Shown one piece after another: positions 21,730 through 33,908 of a stretch of DNA of 56,910 bases (positions within the stretch are counted from its first letter, which is position 1; each line of letters begins with the position of its first letter). Made by a program: the position numbers and the translations under genes. The notes under the pieces are model-generated. The model was not told where the DNA came from and did no database searches. It saw nothing but the letters and a program-made list of their open reading frames with translations. This DNA is from Chlorokybus atmophyticus (Eukaryota > Streptophyta > Chlorokybophyceae > Chlorokybales > Chlorokybaceae). The stretch covers positions 63,892 through 120,801 of the forward strand of contig RHPI01000863.1 in NCBI GenBank assembly GCA_009103225.1, in the 5' to 3' direction.

Positions 21730-22870
21730 CGGCCTCATTGAGATGAAGACGATGGGGAAATATAGGGATTTCTACCTCTCGAGTTGGTGGCACGTACGCA
21801 TGCCCCACGCCGTGTGGCTGCAATAGCAACTCGTAACTATGAGCGCTATACAAGAAGCTGCAGCAGCGGCCACGCACATACACACGACAGCGCTCGAACC
21901 AGCCAGTTTATAATACCACAGGACATTCAGCTGATCACAAAGGACCACCTACTGGCTCTCGGCAACAACGACTTGTTAATAGTAGGATGGGAGTGCTAAG
22001 GACACTCCAGAACAGGAAAAGGCCAAGGCCTTGAAGACCCTCTCGCAGGGTTGTTTTAGGAGTTGATAAGAATCATCCATCTTCTCCAACAGCGCTAAAT
22101 CGCAAGGCCGCTGGGGTACAACATCGAGAATGTGCACTCAGAGGACGAAGCGTCCGTACATGGCCTGCATAGGCAGTGTGCCAAATTCTTGGGCACCCAC
22201 TCAAGGTGAACGCAGCACGATACGGCTCACGCGCACACCGTGTCCGCGCAAAATGGACAAATTTGACCATCACAGAGGAGCACGACAGTTGAGTACAAGC
22301 GCAGGACGCGGCCTTGCGACCTGTTGGTCGATGACATCCTTGACCCTAGCCGCAAGGCACAACAAGTCACGCAAGGCACAACAACAGTTGAGTACAACAA
22401 GTCACTTGCCATGACCACGATTAGCTTTACCCGTGTAGTTAGCTTGGTCAATCGCGACGCGCTCTCCCCACCCTTGTCTCTTACCTGGGACTATATGCCT
22501 TTTGCAACAGCAATGGCATGGTGTTCGACACTACATCAAGCAAGCTGGAGGACCCCAACGCGTGCGAACGCCAATGCTTTATGGGCTTCTTCCCTAGCAG
22601 CATCATATGATCGCCGCTTACTGATAGTAAGATATGCCAGCTATTAGGGCGCGTCGTGAATCCAAACAGCATGGTGTAACTGTCGGAGCTAAGCTTCGCA
22701 TTGCAGGATCGCCATATGTCTTTGAAAATCCTCAAACACCTGGCTGGGGGGTGGGCTGATTGTATTGCCGACGCGAACGCAGCTGACACAGCCCTTATGG
22801 TGGTGCACATGGATGAGCAAACAGCAAGTACAGTAGAACATTTCCGTGGTTGCCAATGCAACATCATGTA
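21730..22870 (+). pseudogene. Methyltransferase remnant of the second Gypsy copy
   Basis: PQDIQLITKDHLL then NNDLLIVGWEC runs to 21996. The catalytic Cys is followed at once by TAA (21997-21999), where the sister copy has CAA in WECQG. Downstream, across frames, lie YNIENVHSED (about 22110), HTHRVRAKWTNL-like AHAHRVRAKWTNLTI (about 22230), FMGFFPSSII and HLAGGWADC (about 22740). Motif I is missing or scrambled next to repeat B. The shared WEC motif shows that the Glu before the Cys belonged to the family. Confidence 0.75.
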
Positions 22871-23001
22871 TGTGTGTGGGACCATGCCATAGGTCCTTTA
22901 GCCATGGAAGCCACGCACAAGAAGCTAGAGGCTCTCTTCAACAAATGCAGGTCTCAATTCAGCTTTAACAGGCGTGAGCTTGGCACGTGTTTAATGTATA
23001 A

Positions 23002-24300
23002 ATGGACATCAAGCTAGTGGACACCGAGCCGGTGTTCCGGCGACCTTACAGGCTCTCTAAGTTGGAAGAACACCTGGTGGAACAGAGGTGTAAGACTTTG
23101 CTTGATGCAGGCCTTATCGAGGAGTTCACATTGGACTTTGCAGCTGCGACAGTCATGCCGCTGAAGAAGGATTCCGCAGGCAACTGGACAGCGCAACGCA
23201 TGTGTGGTGACTATCGCCCCCTTAACAACAAGATCAAGCAGGACAGATACCCCATGCCCACAGCGGAGGGTATCCTTGATGATGTAGGAGACTGCACAGT
23301 CTTCAACATCCTTAACATGCGCCAAGGGTACAACCAAATTGCCATCCAGGATGAGGACAAGCACACAAGACCTCCTTGTGGCAAACGACAGTTGTATCCC
23401 TGAAAGGTGATATCGTTCGTGCTAAAGACAGCCCCCGCCAAGTTTCAGCGCGTCATGGACATAACCTTGAAAGGACTGAACTTCCCGCGAACCTACATCG
23501 ACGACAACCTCAGTTTTAATCACAACAACAAAGAACACCTTCAGCACATCAAGGCGAAGCTGGAGCAACTTCAGGGTGTGGGGATGACTGTGCACCCCGA
23601 CAAGTGCACCTTCTTCACCCACATGTGCCATACTTGGGGCACATGATGTGCCCCACGTTATATACGTACAGCAGGCAAAAATGGAGGCCTTGGCAGCTAT
23701 TCCGGCAACAACGGACCTCGCACGTCTGCGCGCCTTTTTGTGCCTTGCCAACTACCATTGACGGTTTGTGAAGGACTTCGCTATGATCCCACGGCCCCTC
23801 AACGAGCTACTGAAGAAGGAAGTGGAATTTGTATGAAACGAGCCTTAGCAGCAGGCCTTTGAGGAAGTGAAGAGCAGGCTCACCACATCTCGCATCCTTC
23901 AACGCCCTGAGTACACAAAGCCCTTCATCCTTCACACCAACTGCAGCCAGTTTGGGATGGGAGCTGTGCTGGTGCAGCACGATAAGAACACGATGGAGCG
24001 GGTGGTGTCAGACACTAGCCGGAGCAACAACAGCGCTGAGGCCAAGTACAGCAAAATCAAGGGCGAGTGCCTTGCGGCATGGGCCATCTCCTTCTTCCGG
24101 CCCTTCCTTTCCGGTAGACAGTTTTCGTTAATCATTGACTATTAGCTGCTCAGGTGGTTGATGACCGACCAGCACTTAATAGGCAAACTTGCCCGATGGG
24201 TACTGTCGCTACAGGAATGCGACTTTCAGATTGATTATCGCGCTGGCCTCACCAACCAAGACGCCGATGGGCTCAGTTGTACCCCCCACCTCAGCGCCAA
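23002..24300 (+). pseudogene. RT and RNase H remnants of the second Gypsy copy
   Basis: RT fingers and palm are recognisable, with YIDDN in place of YIDDI. RNase H shows FILHTNCSQFGMGAVLVQ (first Asp changed to Asn), NNSAEAKYSKIKGECLA, LIIDY and NQDADGLSC. Stops replace a Trp and Gln codons relative to the minus copy (for example at 23834-23836 and 24143-24145). Homology to the minus copy is continuous. Confidence 0.8.
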
Positions 24301-24602
24301 CAACGCAACCGAAGCTTCACACAAGCTCAGTCCAGCAACTGCAGCCCCTGCAGTAGCTGCCATGTTTATTGCTACCGCGCTGCGCTCGGGGCGCAAGACC
24401 AACACCGCTGCTAAAGTTGACGCAGCGGGGATGCTTGCCCTTGAGCCAACCAGCCCTGCAGCAAACGCAGAAGACACTCACATCGTCAACACCGAGATTA
24501 ATGACAGAAAGTTGGCACCCACCGACAGCACTCAAAACATATATCTCGACAATCCATCCCTCTCTTTCCTGCAGAGTAGCCAGCTCCTTGCCGGCATGAG
24601 TG

Positions 24603-25200
24603 CTTACGGTTTGCACTTTGTCATGTTACTTCACAGCAAATTTTGCAAGCAGCAAGGTCATTACCAATGAGACTGTCCGCAGCTGAAGGAGAAAAAGGCT
24701 TGCAAGAGCAATACCTTTAAAGGGTACAACGGTGGTGGTAAAGGAGCAATAGCTTTCACAGCATGCGCAAGCATCCACACGCATTATCCTAAGTGGGTGA
24801 TTAATACTGGCTGCACACAGTATATAACTTCTGATGCTGGACTATTTCATGACTACAAGGCGCATGTGGCACCGCGAACTTTGAGGTGCCACATGCGCCT
24901 CCTGTATCCACATTAATAATGATATGTTTTAAGGCATTCACTATTGAATGGTGGATGCCTTGGAACATATTATAATTGATGTGGGTACAAGCAAAGCTAT
25001 ACTTCAATGCAAGGTGGGTGTACAAAAGATAGAGCTACATATAGCTCCACCCTTTGTACCATAAGGACAATATGGCATATAGTCCTCCATGTACCTAGTG
25101 TACATGCAAGCCTCTTCTTTGTTTAGATTGCTTCTTCGACAGGCTTGCAACGAACTTGGCAACATAAAGGCAACCCTTGCGCTATGCAACATTATGCATT
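24603..25200 (+). pseudogene. Copia gag/protease remnant with inserted inverted copies
   Basis: CKQQGHYQ*DCPQLKEKKAC is a decayed zinc knuckle. WVINTGCTQYITSDAGLF, starting near 24800, is a Copia protease opening, with the D-S/T-G Asp now Asn. Further on, VGTSKAILQCKVGVQKIELH and LLLRQACNELGNIKATLA match the usual Copia protease-to-integrase stretch. Extra palindromic pieces are spliced between these blocks. It is a different Copia lineage from the element at 1-4233. Confidence 0.65.
24858..25148. repeat. Series of adjacent hairpins within the Copia remnant
   Basis: Perfect 16-bp arms at 24858-24873 and 24885-24900 have an 11-nt loop. Imperfect 38-bp arms run 24908-24945 and 24946-24984 (31 of 38 matching, differences mostly transitions). 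Arms at 25020-25037 and 25042-25059 match at 15 of 18. A fold lies at 25065-25085. Arms at 25088-25094 and 25100-25106 are perfect over 7 bp, and gcaagcct at 25106-25113 pairs with aggcttgc at 25141-25148. Confidence 0.8.
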
Positions 25201-26183
25201 GCATTTGCGCTACGTAGTATAATTGTAACTCATGCGATGCATTAGCTTATAGCCAACTCGTGGTTTAAAAGCGCATTGTATATAATGTTCATGCTATAAC
25301 CTTTCATAAGTTATCTGTCGTTTCCATGCTTCACACCCCCTGTAATTTTATTTACCACTCAACTTGTAAAGTTTTCCTCATCCAACATTATAATATGTAA
25401 ATGTGTAACATACATTATATGATTATGGTCTACGGATAAGACATATATAACAATGACTGCTCTTATGACAGCGGCTTTTGCTGCCACGGCCTCGTAATCA
25501 AGGCGTTGTGGTACACCTTGCATGCACATATGCAGTTGTTTGCAAACACCGCGTGCATACAGGTATATGCATTTGCTCACATTGTCATGGATGACTCAAA
25601 CTTTACTGCTGAAGTAAGACCGTGCTCACGTGTATACAATTTTCTGTTAGCCTTAGTGCAATGGAGTATTCTTAATAATCAATGATACTACGGCATGGTG
25701 TAGCTCATGAATTTTCCACATGGCAATACTGTGACCTGGGTGCACACCCTCACTGTACGGCATAAGCAGCCTCGGGGGCTCCTAAGGTTGAAGCGCATGC
25801 TGCATACTGATGACTCAGTGATGAGTATTCGTATAACGACTCTTACGCACGCCAAGCAGCGGATATCGTTATCGCTACAACGTCTGCGGCGTACGCCAAC
25901 GGGCAGAGGCCTTGCGAATCTTCCAATCTACAGTTGTTCAGCCTGGGGATTTTTTGTCGCGGATAAGTGGATAAACAGCGTCGCGAGTTGCGGCTTTTGT
26001 TCCAAAACCCAGCTTTTTCTCGGGCACCAGGGACGAATCAGCCCGCAGCCGGCCGTGTTGCTTTTCGTCTCAAGGATTTGGATTTTGCGCAGAGCTGGAA
26101 AGTTCCTGCACGTGGATATTGATTACCTACGGCACGGAGCAGCGGCCCACCGATCAACTGCCCTACTCGATTGATGAATGATA
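25201..26183. other. No supported gene
   Basis: The first half is AT-rich. A 155-codon frame at 25707-26174 has no recognisable domain, no splice context and unremarkable composition, so I do not call it a gene. Confidence 0.5.
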
Positions 26184-26264
26184 GCACCGTTTAGTTCACT
26201 TGGTGAACTAAACGTGCGGGAGAGCGTGCGGCAGGTTTCAGAACAGCAGAAACCTGCCACGCTC
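26184..26264. repeat. Two adjacent foldbacks
   Basis: Hairpin 1 (26184-26217) has 11-bp perfect arms gtttagttcac/gtgaactaaac around a 3-nt loop, extended by gcac/gtgc. Hairpin 2 (26222-26264) pairs gagcgtg-c-ggcaggtttc with gaaacctgccacgctc around a 9-nt loop. The sequence is otherwise non-coding up to about 26970. Confidence 0.8.
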
Positions 26265-26971
26265 GCAACCACAGCCAGTGGAATCCTTCAGATGACTTGC
26301 TCGAGGTTGCACAGCCTAGCTAGGCAGCCTACCTGACTTGGTCAGTTGGGGTAGGTGCGTGCGTGTCGTCCAACAGCTGTGCTACAACAGAAAGAAACGG
26401 CCGGAATTGAAAAAGAAATAAACCGTCGTCGGCCTCCAACGGTGCCATTACCGGTCAGTGGGACAGCGCAGGGGGGTGGCTTTGCAGCCACACGCTGCGC
26501 TGGAAAGAGCCATCCGTTGTGCGCGGCCCCCAGCCGTACGATCGACGCAGCCGGTCGTACGATATACATGGCACCCCCTTCTGTTATGCATGTCAATGAC
26601 AACTGCCTCCCACCCCAAACAACTGCTCATCGGTAATATTCTCTATGCCATGTCACAAGTAAGTTGTTCCATGCATAAATATGTGGACCACACACTTGCC
26701 GAACTGTGGTAGGCAGTGTGTGTGGCGGCTGGCCAGCGTGGAGAAAGACTGTGGGCCACATTATCTTGCGGAGACTAGCTTGCAGAGAGGCAGTGTGTGG
26801 TTTGGGATTGAGCTTGAGGTTGTGGGCGGCGGCGTTGTTGGTGCCGGGGTCGGGCGAGGCCGGGGCGGCAGGAGCATCAGCCAGCGGCGGGCGAGCAGGT
26901 GCCCGGAGCGGGCGGGCCGGCGAGTGTGGTAGACGGGGCTCGTGTAAGGGCAACTCTGCTGTGATCCAGCC

Positions 26972-29900
26972 ATGACGGTTGGTGCGGCTGTGCCTGCGGC
27001 GTCCTCCGCCTCCGTGGCGTCGGCGTCCGCCCCTTCCTCTTCCGCCTCGTCCTGCGCCCATGGGCAATTGTCCGCCGTTCGCCGTCTGCCGTCAGCGTCC
27101 TCCGCCATCGGAGGCAGGCGGCTCGTCTGTCGCAGACCAGCTTCTCTTCCTCCCAGACAGACTGCGACTGTGCCCCGTTGCGCTGTGCAGGTACACTCTC
27201 ATTCCCTTGCCCAATGACCCATTGTCCTTTCATTACAGGCCAAGCAAGCACAATACCATGTACTGAGCAGTTCAACTTGTATCCGTAGTAACTCTAGCCT
27301 TCCTGTCCTGCCCATGCTTGCTTTGCTGGATGCAACTATGCTGGTACAACTACATCCCCAATTCCTTGCGGTTTGTGGGAGGCATTGCTTGAATGTCCGT
27401 TTGCTTGTCCCATGTTTGGAGCATGCCGATCTTGATGACGCTGCTGCTGTGTCTTGATTATTGCTTATCTGAGTTGCCAATCATAGGAGGATGTCGAGAA
27501 GGAGAAGAAGACCCGTGAGAACAAGGAGCGGGAGAATGGCCAGCGTTTTCTAAAGCTTGGTGCCACTTTCATGCCCTTTCTCTTCAAGAATGGCACTGCT
27601 CAGGCTTCAGGTAAGCTTGGCTTATCTGGCAGCACTCCCCGCTGTGGCTTGCTAGCACACTCCACTGATGTATGTTTGTTTGCAGAGGACTCTTACAGCA
27701 ATGAGAATTTCAGATGCGAAGGCCCACCTGCATCCGTATTTGGCTCAGAGCCTGATTCATCCACAGTTGGTGCCAGTGGGTCGGCCTTCGGCGCTGCAGC
27801 TGGCAATGGAAGCAAGGCTCCCTCATCCGCCTCGCAGACCGCACCCCCTGTTGAGACCATGTCATCCGCGGGCTCTTTCTCCAGCAACTTTGGCCGCAGT
27901 GAGCCTGCCAAAGACGAGGACCTGAAGTTTATTCAGGCTGAGAAGGACTCCAAGGCTGAGGCTGGGTCATCTGTCTCTGTGGCATCCGTTGCTGAGAAGG
28001 CCACTGCTTTCATCCCCGAGCCTGTCAAGGAAGCTGCCAATAAGGTTGTGGCTAGTGCCCAGTCGGTTGCTCAGCCTGTCAAGGAAGCTGCCACCCAGGT
28101 TGTAACTGGCTCCCAGTCGGTTGTTCAGCCTGTTAAGGAAGCTGCTACCCAGGCTCTGTCCGGCGCCCAGTCGGTTGCTCAGCCTGTCAAGGAAGCTGCC
28201 ACCCAGGCTCTGTCCGGCGCCCAGTCGGTTGTTCAGCCTGTCAAGGAAGCTGCCACCCAGGCTGTGTCTGGTGCCCAGAAGGCTGCTCAAACACCCTTCA
28301 ATGCCTTCAAGCAGTCTATCTCTTTCCCTGGCTCCAACCCATCTGTGTCATCCCCTTCCTTTGGCGGATTGAACCTCCCCAACGGTGGAGGTGTTGGTGG
28401 TCTGCTTGTCACTGGTGCTCTGGCTGCCAGCGTCCTGCTGCGTTCCCGCAACAATGCCAAGCTCATGGCTGAGGCAGATGAGGTATACCCACACTGCGGA
28501 TCATGCAGTTTTAATGAACTTTTTTAACGGTGCATGACCCCATGAGTTGTTGCGTCATTGCATCGTGCTACTGGCGAGGCCTCTGGCACTGTGCAGAGTG
28601 CATCTTTATTTGGAATCTTTGAAGCTCACTGAGTGTCCTTGAACAGGTCCGCAAGCAGCTTGCTGCAGCGCTTGAGTCAGTGGAACAGCTGGAGTTCCAG
28701 CAGCAGGAGCTGTACAAATCCAAGGAAGATGATGCCAAGGCTGCTGAGGCTGCCTTGGCAGCTGCTGCTGATGGTGCCGAAGCTCAGAGGATGGCCATGG
28801 AGAAGAAAGTTGATGCCGAGCGATACATGGTATGCCTTGCAGTTCTACACTTCATGGAATTGTGTTGACCTCTGGAATTGTGCTGAGTACTCCATGTGTC
28901 ACACAGGTGGATGCCTACAAGAAGGATTTACTGAGGACCAGAACCCAGCGTGCCAACCTGGAGGCGCTGGTGACCAGCACAGAGAGTACCAACCAGTCCC
29001 TGCAGAAAGACAAGAGCCAGCTGATGCAGACAACAGCAAGTGAGCCTTGAATTTCGTCATGCTCCATCAAACTGCAAACTTAGCTGCACAGTATTTTCAG
29101 TGAGATCTTGGACACTGCAGCTGATTATGTTGGCTGTGCGTCCTCCAGATCTGTCAACCAAGGCCTACTCTCTGGAGAAAAGTCTGCAGCAGACCAACCA
29201 GGAACTGACCCGCAAGCAACGCAACAACACCACCCTGGAGAAAGAGCTCATCATGAAGAATAAGGACATCCTCAGGGCCAGGGCGCTTCAGCTGGAGCTG
29301 CAGCAGGCACGCGAAGCTGAGGTCAGGGCCGCCGCTGCTGCCAAGGCTGCCGCGGCGCGCAGCATGCAGATGCAAAAGGCTGCCTTGGAGAGAAAGCTCA
29401 CCTCTGAGCAGTCTCAGGTGTGTAACCCACCATTTGGGTGATTAGCAAGCATAGCTGTCACATGTCACATGCGTGCTTTTGCTTCATGTTCAAGTCTAAT
29501 CCATTCACATTGCAGGTTGACGCATACAAGAAGGATTTGCTCAAGACTAGGTCTCAGCGTGCTAGCATGGAGGCTACGATGGCTGCTAGTGCAGTAAAGT
29601 TCGCTGAGGCCCAGAGGGAGGCTGATTGGACCATGCGCGCCCAGCAAATGGCCTTTGAGAAGAAGGTGGAGGCTGAGAAGAAAGTGGTAAGTGGCATTCT
29701 TTTTTACGTGTGGGCAACTGTAATGTGTTTGGCTGTTGACATGTCTTTGCCACTGATGCTTGTTTTAACTGATGGGCATGCAGGCGGAGCTGTTTAAGTC
29801 AGATCTGATGAAGACCAGGTCTCAGCGTGCTAGCTTGGAAGCCTTGGTTTCTTCCACGCACACCATCAACAAGACTCTCCTCAAGGAGCAGAACAGGCTG

Positions 29901-32038
29901 GTTCAGACAACTGCAGGTAATCACCCGCTGGCAGTGCAACAGCTTCACTTGTGGCATATGTTGCTGATCTCTGATCTGTAACAGAGCTCAAGGAGAAGAC
30001 CATGGCCCTGGAGCGTCTGCTGTCGCAGACTAGCCAGGACCTGACACGCAAGGCCCGCAGCGCCATGACCCTTGAGAAGGAGCTGCAGCTCAAGAATAGG
30101 GACATCCTGAAGGCCAGGACTATCCAGCTGGATATTGCCAAGGAGAAGGACGTTGAGGTTGCCCGCGTCCGCGTTGCTGCTCACGCTGCTGCCCAGAACG
30201 CTGCAGCCCAGAGGGCTGTGCTGGAGAGGAAGCTGCAGGCCGAGAGCAGCTTGGTACGGGTGTCTGCCTTGACAGTGTGCATGAGAGTTGCCCAAATTGC
30301 ATCAACGAATGTGGCCCAATGCTTCCCATGTGTCACAGGTCGAGGTGTATAAGAAGGACCTCTTGAAGACCAGGTCGCAGCGTGCTAGCCTTGAGGCTGA
30401 TGTTAACTCGTCTCTTAGCAACTTCTCTGCACTGATGAAGGAGCGCAACAAGCTGGCGGCTACCAATGCAGAATTTTCTCAGAGGACCTTTGCCATTGAG
30501 AGGCAAATGAACCAGGTCAATGCCGAGCTGGTGCGCAAGTTACGCAGCCTCGATACCGTTGAGAAGGAGCTAGCCCTAAAGAACAAGGACATCCTCAAGG
30601 CTAGGACACAATCCACCACCCTCGTAGCAGAAGCCAAGGTCAAGGATGCCACCCTTGCTTCTCTGCAAGCAGAGAAGAGCAAGCTGGAGTCTTCATTGGC
30701 AGGTGTGTGGAGCTAGAGTGCAGTTGTGGTGCTCATGCTTTGCAAACACGGATTGGTTGACACTGATCATCATTGTGGTGGCGCAGATCTGAGGGCCACC
30801 TCGCTGTCGCTCACTGGCCAGGTCAAGCAGCTGCAAACAGTCTGCCACAACCAGCGCAGGAACCTGGAGGCTCTGGACAAGGAGCTGACCCTCAAAAACA
30901 GGGACATCCTCAAGACCCGCTCCAACCTGGAGCACACCCGCAGCGCAGCCAACCAGGCCAAGTCAGCCATTGCCGCAAGCCAGTCGCAGGTCTGTTGCCC
31001 TCGATCGTGGTGCTTTGGTTGAGGGTGATGAATGAGCGATTAGAGTTACTTACCTTCATCATCTTCGCAGATGGCCAAGCTCACTCAGGCCCTGGAGTCC
31101 CAAATGTCCAGCAATGACCAGGGGGTGGCTGACACCATCGAGTCTCTTGGGTATACTCAGGATGACATCATGCAAGTGTGCGTGTTGCCTGCCTTACTCA
31201 ACAAGCAGTTCACCGTGAGTTAATTCATTAATGGCTTGATTGTGTGCAGTATCTCATCTGATGGTTTGCACTCTGGTGCTGCATCTCTCGTTGAGGAGCT
31301 GATGGACAAGGCCCGACAGGCCAAGACATCCCAGATTGCTGCTGAGCAACAGGTGGGCACCCTACCCCTATTACACTCTTAGACTTGTAAGTTGTCAGTT
31401 GCAATGTGTAGATGTTAACGCATGTTTTGAATTTGCAGTTGCGGGAAGCCCGGTCACAGCTGGTGACAGAGCACCGCAACATCCAGGAGTTTCTCCGTCG
31501 GGTGCTGGCTCTGGAACAGGAGCTGGCTACGCAGAAGAGCGCTGCTACCACCTCTGTGGAGGTAACATTGGCTGAATCTCCAAAGGTGTCGCTATATGAC
31601 AATTCAACTAACATGGTTGTTATAACATGTGTTTAACTGATGCCTTCACTTGTGCAGTCCGTGCATGCTTCTGAGCTGGAGTTGGTGCATGAGCTGAATG
31701 CTGCAATGAAAGCTGTAGAGGATAGTATGCCTTTCTTGAAAGAGGAGGCTGCCCCTGCCCCTGCTGGCACCAACGGTGTTTCCACCAATGGCACCTCCTC
31801 ACAAGAACTTGAGACCCCTGCAAAGAAGCCCCGCGCACGCCGGAGCAAGGCGCAGGAGACTGTTCTTAACATCAATGGCCTCGAGGAGACAGTGAGGTCC
31901 TTGTCCACTCCCAGGAGGCGCAAGACCTCAGGAGTTGATGGAGACGATGCTGAAAAGAAGCCCGCACCGCGCAGGAGATCCCGCAAGGCCAACACTCCCG
32001 AACCCATGCCAGGATTCACTCCAGGATATGCGATGTAA
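26972..32038 (+). CDS. MFP1: Plastid coiled-coil protein, MFP1-like, 1192 aa, 15 exons
   Basis: Exons: 26972-27190, 27487-27610, 27686-28482, 28647-28829, 28907-29039, 29149-29417, 29516-29686, 29784-29916, 29985-30253, 30339-30702, 30787-30989, 31071-31177, 31250-31352, 31439-31561, 31658-32038. All are GT-AG and in phase; the exon 12 donor is the least certain. The first 73 residues are Ser/Ala/Arg-rich and end PRCAVQ, like a chloroplast transit peptide. Five 18-residue repeats follow, then one hydrophobic segment (about residues 350-370, VGGLLVTGALAASVLL). About 600 residues of coiled coil come next, and a basic tail (KKPRARRSK, PRRRK, PRRRSRK). Plant MFP1 has this layout: thylakoid/nucleoid-anchored with a DNA-binding C-terminus. 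The assignment is by architecture. A plastid coiled-coil protein of another family is the alternative. Confidence 0.6.
28021..28290 (+). repeat. Five 54-bp coding repeats (18 aa each)
   Basis: Units start at 28021, 28075, 28129, 28183 and 28237. Each encodes PVKEAA(T/N)(Q/K) followed by an Ala/Ser/Val-rich stretch ending near Q(S/K)(V/A)(V/A)Q. They lie in exon 3 of the MFP1-like gene, just before its membrane segment. The unit is amphipathic and resembles LEA or perilipin-type repeats. The high nucleotide identity between units suggests recent tandem growth. Confidence 0.9.
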
Positions 32039-33908
32039 ACATGGGAGACAGGCTGCGAAGTTTCAGCACTCGAAAGATTGTTGTCACCTGCAATAACCGC
32101 ACATTGCCGCTTCACCAAGAGCTTCAGGCACAGGAGGGGCTTGTTGAGCTCTCTGTTTGGATGGATAGTCCTTCCTCCTCCCACCCTCCCTTTCCCCGGC
32201 TTTAACCTTGCTGAATATATCCTTGGTTCAGGTGTAGAGTGAAGTTTTGTATAGGTATCAGAGGGCCCTGCTTGCAACATCTAAAGTGTGGCGCAGTGTG
32301 TGATGCACACCATCGAACCAACTTAACCCTGTCTAGGGTGGTATAGATGTAGTTTGTTTGTGTTCGCCTTTGCTGAATCAATGACCCGCTGCGGATGGCA
32401 AGGCTGGTTCTCTGTGCCTGCGACATTTGTGCCATGTGTTGGTATGCATGTTTTATGACTTGTCAAATCATGCTTCCTGCATTGAAATTCGTGCCCTTTT
32501 GAGCCTGCATGTGTGAGTGCTCTGCAGTGTGGTGTACTCAAATTGTAGTGTGCAAACTTATGTTGTTTTGTAAACTTAGTTGCAATGCTTTGTGTCGTAC
32601 ATATCATATGACATGCCACACTGCGATGCTTTTCGCTTGGCTGTCTGTCTGTGACAGATATTGACGTGGCCAATATAGCTGAGCATACTACACTGGACAT
32701 TTCATGTGTTATCATCTGTGAACATACTGTTTATTATTCTGCGGGTATGACAAGTATTTGTGAAACATGCTGTGCTTTGCTATGCCGATATGCACGTTTG
32801 TTGGTATCTAATGGTATGTGAGTGTAAGACGTACACCGTCGTGGTGTATGCAAACGTAACAGGTCATATCATGCGCTACTATGCAGATAAGCGGCCAAGA
32901 TGCGAGTATGGTGTGCTTCCTTAGCCTGATTTGTGTATTGCAAAGGATGTTGGTACATGTCATATCTGCGCATGCGACAAACAAAGGGAGGGAGAGGGTA
33001 GGAGAGGGACAGTGATTTTGGCACATATGCAATTGAAATCGTTATGATTGTGATACTTCATTTGTTGGAGAGTAAGCTTGCATTGCTCCCTTTACCAACA
33101 GTAGCGTCTGCATGTGGTTGTTAAACCAGCTCCACAGCTGACTCGACGTCGCCTTGGCAAGTGTTGATCGACTATCCCACCTTTGGCCCCACCATGGCAC
33201 ATTGATGGTTTTGCTGCATGTTCAATATGTCAATATGAATGCGATGACTTGCCCAAGACGTTGGTGATTGCATTTGGCTGGTGTCCAGTGGATGAGTATT
33301 GAGTCGTGTCCAGCTTGGTCAGTGATGCGTGCAATCGTGGCCTATTTAATACACACGCCAGACCAAAGTTGCACGAAACGTCCTTATCATGTTGCCAAGT
33401 GCTGTTGTTCTCGCACACACAGCTGCTAGCCCAGCACAAACCACCACCACCACCACAACAATCACAGCATCTCCCTAGTTTTCAGTCAATCCACCAGCTG
33501 CTGCTGCTCAGTGACAGCGTGTGACTCAGTCAGCGTTTATTAGGTTGCGTCTCAATCACGCACATACAGCGCGCGACGCACTCAACAGCAGCAGGGTGGT
33601 ACGGGTGGGTGTTCCATGTGTATATGCTGACCCCTTGCCCCGTGGCCCCCTTCACCCACAAGTACGAGGGCAGAAACATGCGCGTGCGCGCACACGACCG
33701 ATGCGGCAGCACAGACCCGCACGCAGGCACACACATGTACGCGGACACAGGCAAGTGCCACATAAATTACGGTTACAAGCGAGCCCTAGCTACGCTCGCC
33801 ACTACACACGCAGACACAAGTCTATCTAGTTCACACACGCGCTTATGCGCACACGTATACTCCATTCAGTACTAGAACTAGCTAATAGGTAGGTAGGAAC
33901 CAGGCAAC
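32039..33908. other. 3' UTR and intergenic stretch
   Basis: The first few hundred bases are probably the 3' UTR of the preceding gene; candidate TGTAA-type signals exist (for example near 32569) but none is decisive. The rest is T/G-rich with many tgtatg and tgtgtg words and no coding signal. From about 33640 it becomes alternating CA/CG (gcgcgcacacacg), as in the introns of the next gene. Confidence 0.5.

Larger units (their letters stand above)
21714..24602 (+). mobile_element. Second Gypsy copy: methyltransferase, RT and RNase H remnants
   Basis: This copy parallels the minus copy from mid-methyltransferase to the end of RNase H. It lacks gag, protease, integrase and PHD. Frames are broken many times. 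RT pieces are at 23002-23403 (FRRPYRLSKLEEHLVEQRC; MCGDYRPLNNKIKQDRYPMP) and 23407-23646 (CTFF, TYIDDNLSF). RNase H runs at about 23680-24300. The spacer to 24600 (SLSFLQSSQLLAGMS) matches the region before integrase in the minus copy. There the sequence changes to a Copia remnant. Confidence 0.85.

Noticed and set aside
25707-26174. 155-codon frame
   Set aside because: No domain, no splice context, no homology to nearby elements that I can see.
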